Below, one piece after another: positions 6,268 to 12,071 of a DNA stretch of 14,829 bases (the first letter of the stretch is position 1; every line of letters begins with the position of its first letter). This stretch comes from Nostoc sp. CHAB 5715 (lineage in GTDB: Bacteria > Cyanobacteriota > Cyanobacteriia > Cyanobacteriales > Nostocaceae): contig NZ_JAIVFR010000044.1 of NCBI RefSeq assembly GCF_020829685.1, positions 1 through 14,829 on the forward strand. The letters run 5' to 3'. Under the pieces are notes generated by a model. The model did not search any database. It had not been told where the DNA came from and saw only the letters and a list, made by a program, of their open reading frames with translations. Both the position numbers and the translations under genes were made by a program.

Positions 6268-7566
6268 TTACTCAAATTCATCTATTGTGGCGGGAGGATT
6301 AGGGTTTCTCTGATTAGCAATATTGCGCTCATACCATTTCATTAATGGAGTTGCACTGATGCCATGTATAATCACAGAAACTACAATAGTAGTATAAGTT
6401 ATCCAAGCAATTTGTTCGGCAACTTCACCTTTTAAGCCATGACCAAAGGCATAGGCGAGATAATATAAAGAGCCGACACCGCGAATACCAAACCATCCAA
6501 TCAACCACCTAGTTGCTGGATGAAAGGTTCGGCGGTGTGATTCTACAGGGCGTTTGCCTATTGTGCTAATCCAAACTCCTACAGGTCGGATTATGAAGAA
6601 TAATAAAACTATCACTAATAAAGATTGCATAGCATAGTTGAGCATTGGTTGCAATAATAATATTGATCCCAATAGTAGAATTGTTCCAACTTCCAGCAGT
6701 TTTTCAACTTTCTCAACAAATTCCAACTGTGCTAGCGGTTTATCAGAATTTCTGTAACTGCGTTGGACAACTAAACCAGCAATAAATACTGCCAAAAATC
6801 CATAGCCATTCACCATCTCTGTTAAGGAATAAGTTAGTAGAATTGTGCTGATAGCAATAAAATCTTCCATTAACTCATCGGTACGACGGCGTTTTTGAAT
6901 TCTTTTTTCAATCCAAACTATAGATTTTGCAATAACAAATCCCATAACAATGCCAGCTGCGATCGCCCAAATTAAATCAACCGCGATCCACTGTTTAAAC
7001 CATTTCTCCCAGTTGTCATCTTTTAATGCATGAAGACCAAAATAAACGAAGGGAAAAGCTAAAGCATCATTTAACCCACCTTCAGAAGTTAAACCAAATC
7101 TCAACTCATCTTGGTCGTTTATATCTGTCAGTTGTACTTCTGATGCTAATACTGGATCGGTAGGTGCAAGAATTGCTCCTAATAAAATTGCTTCCCCCCA
7201 ATTCATCCCTAAAAACAATTTACCCACAACAGCCAGAGCAAAAATTGAAATTGGCATCAGAAATACAATTAACCGGGCTGTAATACCCCAACCCACCAAC
7301 CTTATAGGACGAACAATTCTTAAGCCGCAGCTAAACACAGAAATAATTACTACAAGTTCTGTTATTCTTTCCAGCACTTCGGCATTAAAAACTTCATCTC
7401 GACGTAATTGAATCAGCCCAAAGGCGTAAGGGCCTAGCAAAATACCAACTAGTAGATAGATAAGGGCAAAAGAAAGAGGTAAGCGAGCAATCCAACCTGA
7501 CCCTAATGTGACCATCAGCAGAAGTAGACCAATTATAAATAAGTCAATAATATAGATATCTACCAT
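6268..7566 (-). CDS. CPA1/NhaP-type Na+(K+)/H+ antiporter
   Basis: The 432-residue protein is an integral membrane cation:proton antiporter with about a dozen hydrophobic segments, starting with residues 6-20 and 32-50. Family-diagnostic residues are visible: APTDPV with Asp137 in one discontinuous helix, and GGLNDALAFP with Asn166-Asp167, the 'ND' ion-binding pair typical of electroneutral CPA1 exchangers. The C-terminal GWFGIRGVGSLYYL segment is also characteristic. A basic cytoplasmic loop KRIQKRRRTDE lies near residue 225. It would exchange Na+ or K+ for H+ across the plasma membrane, with roles in pH and salt tolerance. There is no long C-terminal regulatory domain (it ends about 20 residues after the last helix), unlike many cyanobacterial NhaS proteins. 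Ion specificity cannot be read from sequence. No clear ribosome binding site precedes the ATG at 7566. Confidence 0.88.
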   Translation of the reverse strand: MVDIYIIDLFIIGLLLLMVTLGSGWIARLPLSFALIYLLVGILLGPYAFGLIQLRRDEVFNAEVLERITELVVIISVFSCGLRIVRPIRLVGWGITARLIVFLMPISIFALAVVGKLFLGMNWGEAILLGAILAPTDPVLASEVQLTDINDQDELRFGLTSEGGLNDALAFPFVYFGLHALKDDNWEKWFKQWIAVDLIWAIAAGIVMGFVIAKSIVWIEKRIQKRRRTDELMEDFIAISTILLTYSLTEMVNGYGFLAVFIAGLVVQRSYRNSDKPLAQLEFVEKVEKLLEVGTILLLGSILLLQPMLNYAMQSLLVIVLLFFIIRPVGVWISTIGKRPVESHRRTFHPATRWLIGWFGIRGVGSLYYLAYAFGHGLKGEVAEQIAWITYTTIVVSVIIHGISATPLMKWYERNIANQRNPNPPATIDEFE

Positions 7567-7784
7567 ATAGCGATTTATATAAAAATTAGGCGTTACTTTG
7601 TAAGCTTAGTTGTAATAGCTTGGTATTAGAAATTACCTATGGGCAGATTTTCTGGAATTGGGGATTGGAGATTCACACCCGCCAGCAAATTTGGGAAGAA
7701 CACACCTGTGCGCTCCTACTAAGCGTATTGGTCTATATTCCCTATTTTCTCACTCAGATATCGCCAGTTTTAGTACAAATATAC
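7567..7784. other. Divergent intergenic region, nothing recognised
   Basis: This region separates the antiporter gene (leftward) and the small gene at 7873 (rightward). Apart from the candidate promoter at its right edge no repeat, RNA or convincing coding sequence was seen. It must carry the promoter for the antiporter gene. Confidence 0.5.
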
Positions 7785-7790
7785 TATAAT
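7785..7790 (+). promoter_or_regulatory. Candidate -10 box (TATAAT) for the small gene at 7873
   Basis: A perfect TATAAT sits 82 bp upstream of the preferred start. No good -35 hexamer lies at the usual distance. An ATG at 7789-7791 overlaps this box; if the promoter is real, that ATG is not transcribed, which favours the downstream start. Confidence 0.35.
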
Positions 7791-7872
7791 GAAGATAGCG
7801 TTCACAAAGCCTAGCCAAATATATAACGGCTCTGTGAAAACCTTCTGGAAGATGGATTCAAGGGTTAGTTCG

Positions 7873-8142
7873 ATGATGAAGCATTACATTCTCAACCTCA
7901 ATCCGACTGCCAAGCATGAATGGGATCGGTGTATTTTACGTGACCCGTTAACTGCTAAACGCCCAGACATTGCCAAGTTAATTGCTGAAGCGGTTGGTGC
8001 TGATACAGGCAGTTATTTAGTGAGCGTAAATATCGAAGTTCAAGTTTTGGAGCAAGCCGCAGTCCCTCAAGCCGAACAACTCTCGCTTTCATTTCCAGAA
8101 GTGAGTGTGCCGTCACAACCACAACTGCGGGAAGCGGCTTGA
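7873..8142 (+). CDS. Small conserved-looking protein of unknown function
   Basis: From the preferred ATG at 7873 the product has 89 residues, beginning MMKHYILNLNPTAKHEWDRC. It continues with a helix-like DPLTAKRPDIAKLIAEAVGA, a beta-like SYLVSVNIEVQVLEQ, and a Pro/Gln-rich tail. The start was chosen because AAGGG (7860-7864) lies 8 nt upstream. The longer frame from 7789 begins inside a TATAAT box, and the ATG at 7852 directly abuts its only purine run. Coding character is good, but I recognise no family. No signal peptide, membrane segment or metal motif is visible, so it is probably cytoplasmic. It stands alone, between the antiporter gene and a repeat-rich region. Confidence 0.6.
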   Translation: MMKHYILNLNPTAKHEWDRCILRDPLTAKRPDIAKLIAEAVGADTGSYLVSVNIEVQVLEQAAVPQAEQLSLSFPEVSVPSQPQLREAA

Positions 8143-8170
8143 GCTAAAGTGCAGAGTTTAGCAGAAAATA

Positions 8171-8219
8171 AAGTCTGTATAAGCAGGCTTACTTCGTGTA
8201 GCCGCAGACTTCAGTCTGA
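8171..8219. repeat. Dispersed palindromic repeat after the small gene
   Basis: AAGTCTG (8171-8177) and CAGACTT (8205-8211) are inverted around GCAGGCTTACTTCGTGTAGC, with a further AGTCTG immediately after. It resembles cyanobacterial interspersed repeats. It starts 28 bp beyond the stop codon, so a role in forming the transcript's 3' end is possible. Confidence 0.5.
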
Positions 8220-8295
8220 CGGCTAACGGAATCATGAGTATATTTGACTTGAGAGGAAAATTATTACAGCTATTTTCAGGTAAATAGACCACGCG

Positions 8296-8690
8296 GTAGG
8301 GGCACAGCATTCTCATTGGTATAAAAGCGATTAGCGGTTAGCGAGCTTGCGATTAGTTTTAAACAAGCCGCCCAATATGAGCGGGGTATTAACCTCCCCA
8401 AGATTAATTTTTCGCCCACGAGGGGCGAGGCATGTACCGGGTTAATAGCTAATAGCTAATAGCTAACAGCTTTGTCAACTTAAGCTAAAAATCGCTTATC
8501 TGTTGGCTTCCACGCCCGCCTAGAACTAAAGTTCAAGGCTAATAGCTAAAGTCTACTGAAGTAGACTAAAAATTTTTCGGATTATTTAGTCATCTAAAGA
8601 TGACTTAAGCTATTAGCAAGGAACTGAAGTTCCTTGCGGGACATGGCTTTTACGTTAAGTTGACACGTATGAGCATTGCTGTACCCCTAC
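8296..8690 (-). mobile_element. MITE-like element, long form, inverted (copy E)
   Basis: The 395-bp element has termini GTAGGGGCACAGCATT at the left and the reverse complement of GTAGGGGTACAGCAAT at the right. Read on the minus strand it has the same module order as 5395-5638: the 22-nt hairpin (8616-8637), AGTCATCTAAAGATGACT (8588-8605), AGTCTACTGAAGTAGACT (8550-8567), GAACTAAAGTTC (8523-8534) and GGCGGGCGTGG. It then carries an inserted module (8320-8472). It is opposite in orientation to the copy at 11249-11632; together they bracket the two glycosyltransferase genes. Confidence 0.88.
8349..8457 (-). repeat. 109-bp block identical to 11471-11579 (inverted)
   Basis: By direct comparison these 109 bases equal the reverse complement of 11471-11579 with no mismatch, whereas the flanking parts of the two elements differ repeatedly. 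The block contains several inverted repeats, including CGCCC/GGGCG, GGGG/CCCC around GGTTAAT, and CCGCCCAATATGAGCGG. It also holds a 22-codon plus-strand frame (8377-8445) with no ribosome binding site. Confidence 0.9.
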
Positions 8691-8752
8691 ATCAGATGTG
8701 GTCAAATACATGAAAACTGCTGTAAATGATGCAACTGAGTCATTATCCAGCT

Positions 8753-8802
8753 GCGTTGGGCGAAGCCCTTGCCGAAGGCATCGCACAAGCTGCCCAACGG
8801 GC
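8753..8802. repeat. Short dispersed repeat with GTTGGGC/GCCCAAC arms
   Basis: GTTGGGC (8755-8761) and GCCCAAC (8792-8798) are inverted around GAAGCCCTTGCCGAAGGCAT, a sequence style common between Nostocales genes. It lies 35 bp downstream of the glycosyltransferase gene ending at 8837, so it may be transcribed as part of its 3' region. Confidence 0.5.
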
Positions 8803-8836
8803 TAATGAAAATCATTGCGATTCATGAAGTTCTTAA

Positions 8837-9985
8837 CTAATTACTATTAAATTTACTTACTAATAGTTTAGCAATGTAATTATTAATAGCTGTCATATCA
8901 AAACGTTGACTAGCGCTAGTTCTGGCATTACTTGCTATAGTTGCAGTTATTTCCGTTTCCTGAAGACAGGTGATAATTACTTGTGCAAGTTCCTGGGGTT
9001 CTCCTGGTGTCACGAGAAAACCATTAAATCCATGTTCTACTAATTCCATTACACCGCCAGCTTTTGCTGCAACTACAGGTTTTGCACATAGCATCGCCTC
9101 TACAATCACTCTACCAAAGGGTTCTGCGGAAGTAGAGGTATGTGCTACCAAATCACAAGCTGCCATTAACTGGGGAATATCTGAACGAAATCCTAAAAAT
9201 TTGACGCGGTTTTCTAATCCCAGTTCAGCAACTTTTTGGTGTAACTGTTGAGCGTAATCTTGTTCGCCAAACAGTGCATCACCCACTAAAATTGCTGTCA
9301 CCTCTGGCGGACATTTGGCAAGGGCATCAATTAAAATATGCTGCCCTTTCCAAGGTGCAAGACGGCTAAAGTGTCCGACTACAAATTTTCTTTGCAATCC
9401 TAACTGTTGCTGTAATTTATTAATCTCAGACTCATCATTTTTATAATTCTTTGGATCAAAGCCGTTATAGACAACTTCGATGATATCTGGACGTCCTCCT
9501 GCTTGCACAAAGGCTGTTTTACTTGCTTGGGAATTAGCAATTACTAATGATGCAAAATGATTAGCTAAGTTAATAGCAATACGAAGATTCGTTTGGCTAA
9601 AATGCTCTTTGGAAAGGATATCATGTAAATGATAAACCAGAGGGCGACGACTGAAGAAACTTGCTAATGCTCCGACAACTAATGCTTTTTGGGTGTTGGC
9701 ATAGATTAAATCGTATTCACGCGCTATTTTAACTACCTTAGTAATCAAAGGAGCAAGTTGTCCCAGACTCTTTAATCCTTGTAGCAAACTACTTTCTTTG
9801 CGAACTTGGATTGCTTGAGTTGCAATAACTTCTACTGGGATATTATTTTGCTGCAATAAATCTTTAAATGGCCCATCTGCAAATAAACCTACCAAAGCGC
9901 GATCGCCATAAGGTTTAGCAATATCTATTAAACACAATTCTGCACCGCCTGGTTTACCACTTTGGTCTAAGAAAAGAATTCTCAT
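8837..9985 (-). CDS. Glycosyltransferase family 4 protein (second gene of pair)
   Basis: The 382-residue protein has the two-domain GT-B layout of CAZy family GT4, retaining transferases that use nucleotide-sugar donors. The N-terminal acceptor domain opens MRILFLDQSGKPGGAE with the PGGAE loop at residues 12-16. The donor domain begins near GHFSRLAPWKGQ (204-215), with Arg208 and Lys213 in the usual phosphate-binding positions. The EX7E motif is EPFGRVIVE, Glu288 to Glu296, followed by KPVVAAKAGGV and ELVEHGFNGFLV. No membrane helix is evident, so it is cytosolic or peripheral. AGAGG lies shortly before ATG 9985. It follows the other GT4 gene by 63 bp on the same strand, suggesting an operon for an extracellular polysaccharide, glycolipid or similar glycan. 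Donor and acceptor are not readable. Confidence 0.88.
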   Translation of the reverse strand: MRILFLDQSGKPGGAELCLIDIAKPYGDRALVGLFADGPFKDLLQQNNIPVEVIATQAIQVRKESSLLQGLKSLGQLAPLITKVVKIAREYDLIYANTQKALVVGALASFFSRRPLVYHLHDILSKEHFSQTNLRIAINLANHFASLVIANSQASKTAFVQAGGRPDIIEVVYNGFDPKNYKNDESEINKLQQQLGLQRKFVVGHFSRLAPWKGQHILIDALAKCPPEVTAILVGDALFGEQDYAQQLHQKVAELGLENRVKFLGFRSDIPQLMAACDLVAHTSTSAEPFGRVIVEAMLCAKPVVAAKAGGVMELVEHGFNGFLVTPGEPQELAQVIITCLQETEITATIASNARTSASQRFDMTAINNYIAKLLVSKFNSN

Positions 9986-10048
9986 GATACCTCTATTTTA
10001 TCTAATTTGATCAACGTAGCACCCCTAGTATTTATTACAATCAATTGT

Positions 10049-11218
10049 TTAAGCTAATAAAATCTTCCGTACTTGTTGGGCGATCTGATTCCAGTCGTAA
10101 TGTGTGGTGGCGTACTGGCGACAAGCTGATCGTGAAGGTATAAGGATATTTCCCAAAAGCACTTGCTCTAATTTTTCAGCAATGGCTGAGGCTTCTGTAG
10201 AAGTAGTAATTAAATCGGCTGAAAATCCTGATAAAATTTCTGGCATTCCCCCAACTGGGGTACATAAAACAGGAGTACCGCAAGCTAGAGACTCGATTAT
10301 TACTAATCCAAATCCTTCAAAAGATTGACTAGGCATAACAGTCAATTCAGCAGCTTGATAAGCTATAGGCAATTGCTCATCAGGTAGAAAACCTAAAAAT
10401 TTAACGTTGTCATCTAGTCCTAATTCTGTAGCTTGTTGTTGTAGTGCAGCTTGGATGTGACCACGACCTGCGATCGCTAGCCAAACATCTGGTATTCTGG
10501 GCTTAATTATAGCCAGCGCTTGTAATAATTTGTCAACTCCGGTTCGATGTACTAAGCGGCGTGATGTAAATATTATCCGGCGATTGCTAGGCCAGCCTAG
10601 CTTTGTACAAGCCTCTTTGGGTGATAAATTTGGTTGAAACCAGTTAATATCAACTCCACCAGGAATAATATTAATTTTGCTCCACGGTACTTGATATTTA
10701 TCATGTAGAATTTTACCAAATGCTTTGCTCAAAACAATGAAGCGATCGCAGCGATTATAAGTGTTTTGTTCTATTAGCCAATGCTTGATCAAAAGACTGA
10801 GATTTTTATTAACCACTTCTTGCTGACTCTCAGAAGCCCAAGGCCCATGAAAGTTAAAAGTAACTGGTACTCCCTTTGGTAAAATATCTAAAAGAGGAAA
10901 GCTATATAATGCAAAGTGCAAATTAATAGCATCTGGTTTGCTTGTTCTTGTTTTTTGGAAATTAGTGCGAATTGACCATAATCTTTGCCAAATAGCGCTA
11001 TCAACAGAAGCCAAGTTAGTCAGCTTAATCGGCGAATTTATTTCAGCCTCTGGTAGACCGACTCCGCATAATTCAACCTGGTCTTTATTTGCAACTAACT
11101 TATGAGTTAGTTCATAAATATACCTTTCTAATCCTCCGGGACTTTTGGGAAACCAGCCTAATCCAAGGGTGAGAATAGATGCAGATGATGAAGCAAAATT
11201 TTCTGTTTTATTTTCCAC
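10049..11218 (-). CDS. Glycosyltransferase family 4 protein (first gene of pair)
   Basis: From the chosen GTG the product has 389 residues. Numbered from there, the GT4 features are SPGGLERY at 26-33 in the N-terminal domain and FHGPWASE, with IIPGGVD at 184-190 at the domain junction. TSRRLVHRTG follows (near 218-227, donor phosphate binding), then the EX7E motif EGFGLVIIE (Glu301 to Glu309) and GTPVLCTPVGGMPEIL. SRRLVHRTGVD is close to the usual SRLVxxKG element, though with His-Arg where Lys is common. The ATG at 11257 is open in frame but lies inside the terminal repeat of the MITE-like element; GTG 11218 has a strong ribosome binding site. It is probably co-transcribed with the GT4 gene 63 bp downstream. 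Sugar specificity is unknown. Confidence 0.85.
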   Translation of the reverse strand: MENKTENFASSSASILTLGLGWFPKSPGGLERYIYELTHKLVANKDQVELCGVGLPEAEINSPIKLTNLASVDSAIWQRLWSIRTNFQKTRTSKPDAINLHFALYSFPLLDILPKGVPVTFNFHGPWASESQQEVVNKNLSLLIKHWLIEQNTYNRCDRFIVLSKAFGKILHDKYQVPWSKINIIPGGVDINWFQPNLSPKEACTKLGWPSNRRIIFTSRRLVHRTGVDKLLQALAIIKPRIPDVWLAIAGRGHIQAALQQQATELGLDDNVKFLGFLPDEQLPIAYQAAELTVMPSQSFEGFGLVIIESLACGTPVLCTPVGGMPEILSGFSADLITTSTEASAIAEKLEQVLLGNILIPSRSACRQYATTHYDWNQIAQQVRKILLA

Positions 11219-11226
11219 TGATGTGT

Positions 11227-11231
11227 CTCCT
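11227..11231 (-). promoter_or_regulatory. Ribosome binding site deciding the GTG start at 11218
   Basis: On the minus strand TATAGGAG is followed by ACACATCA (8 nt) and GTG GAA AAT. No comparable motif precedes the upstream ATG at 11257, whose first codons lie in element sequence. Confidence 0.7.
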
Positions 11232-11248
11232 ATAAATATATTAAAACA

Positions 11249-11632
11249 GGCGTACATCTGTCATAAGTGTCAATTTAACGTAAAAGCTATGTTCCGCAAG
11301 GAACTAAACTTCCTTGCTAATAGCAAAAGTAATCTAAAGATTACTAAATATCCTCAATAATCTTTAGTCTACTGAAGTAGACTTTAGCTAAAAGCCAAAG
11401 AACTTTAGTTCCAGGCGGGTGAGGAAGCTAACAGTTAAGCTATTTCTAAGCTTTTGTTGACAAAGCTGTTAGCTATTAGCTATTAACCCGGTACATGCCT
11501 CGCCCCTCGTGGGCGAAAAATTAATCTTGGGGAGGTTAATACCCCGCTCATATTGGGCGGCTTGTTTAAAACTAATCGCTAATCGCTAACCGCTAATCGC
11601 TTTTATACCAATGCACATCTGTACGCCCCTAC
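11249..11632 (+). mobile_element. MITE-like element, long form (copy F)
   Basis: The roughly 384-bp element ends at the right with ATCTGTACGCCCCTAC and has a decayed left terminus (GGCGTACATCTGTCATAAGT). Its modules are a 22-nt hairpin with a central mismatch (11296-11317), AGTAATCTAAAGATTACT (11328-11345), AGTCTACTGAAGTAGACT (11366-11383), GAACTTTAGTTC, GGCGGGTGAGG, and a 145-bp insert (11463-11607). Orientation matches copies 1-141 and 5395-5638 and opposes 8296-8690. Its left end is about 30 bp upstream of the GT4 start codon, so it likely shapes that gene's promoter region. Confidence 0.85.
11463..11607 (+). repeat. Inserted module with heptamer-repeat ends
   Basis: Compared with the short element, the sequence GTTGACA^CCAATG is split here by 145 bp. 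The left end is built of GCTATTA-type heptamers (TTAGCTATTAGCTATTAA) and the right end of CTAATCG heptamers (CTAATCGCTAATCGCTAACC). Read as inverted ends, these match apart from an A-to-C change in each unit. The 109-bp core between them is identical in the copy at 8320-8472. The module appears to be an independent unit that was inserted into, or lost cleanly from, the larger element. Confidence 0.75.
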
Positions 11633-12071
11633 AGCATGTTTCAAAGCTGAATCACTAGACTAAATACACATTATCAATAAGATTTTTAGATAGAACACCA
11701 ATTTATAAACTATTTATATATCAACGTCAACAACGAATAAAAACTTGTATTTTTATTAACTACATAACACTGGCTTGGACACATCTGATACTTGCCAATT
11801 AACGAAGGTGAATTCTAGATAGGGAAAGACAAAAACCACTATAAATTAATAGTTATAGAACTATCCTGTATTAATGTTTACCAGATTTAATTACTTTTAA
11901 GTAAAAAATCATACTTTAAATAAGGTTTTCAAAATATTAGCTGAATAATCATAAGAATAAGGTAAATCTTGTAAAGATTATGTAAAGTTGTTGGTTATTT
12001 ATAATAATTATATTTTTGGCGGATTTTAGAAAAAACAATTGTATATAAATAATTAAAAGCTTAAAGAATAT
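11633..12071. other. AT-rich leader upstream of the exported propeller gene
   Basis: This 439-bp stretch is very AT-rich and contains no gene or dispersed repeat. A weak dyad ATAGTTATAGAACTAT lies near 11850. GTAAA occurs three times at 11962, 11971 and 11982, the last two as GTAAAG 11 bp apart. No confident promoter or riboswitch could be assigned, but the promoter of the gene at 12072 must be here. Confidence 0.5.
11962..11987 (+). promoter_or_regulatory. Candidate regulator site: GTAAAG direct repeats
   Basis: GTAAATCTT, GTAAAGATTAT and GTAAAGTTG form three direct repeats with starts 9 and 11 bp apart, about 85-110 bp before the ATG at 12072. Direct hexamers about one helical turn apart are the usual target form of OmpR/PhoB-type response regulators. 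The match to the RpaB (HLR1) or Pho-box consensus is imperfect, so this is a suggestion only. Confidence 0.25.

Noticed and set aside
7620..7814. 64-codon plus-strand frame
   Set aside because: No ribosome binding site, no recognisable motif, and it runs through the candidate promoter of the next gene.
8377..8445. 22-codon frame (MSGVLTSPRLIF...) inside the 109-bp identical block
   Set aside because: Its identity is that of the whole block, not codon-patterned, and no ribosome binding site precedes the ATG; a structured non-coding role is more likely.
11219..11257. N-terminal extension of the first GT4 from ATG 11257
   Set aside because: Its first codons lie in the MITE terminus without a ribosome binding site, whereas GTG 11218 has AGGAG at 8 nt.
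8296..11632. Composite transposon carrying the glycosyltransferases
   Set aside because: Neither flanking element encodes a transposase and no target duplication was found around the block, so only the inverted-repeat arrangement is reported.
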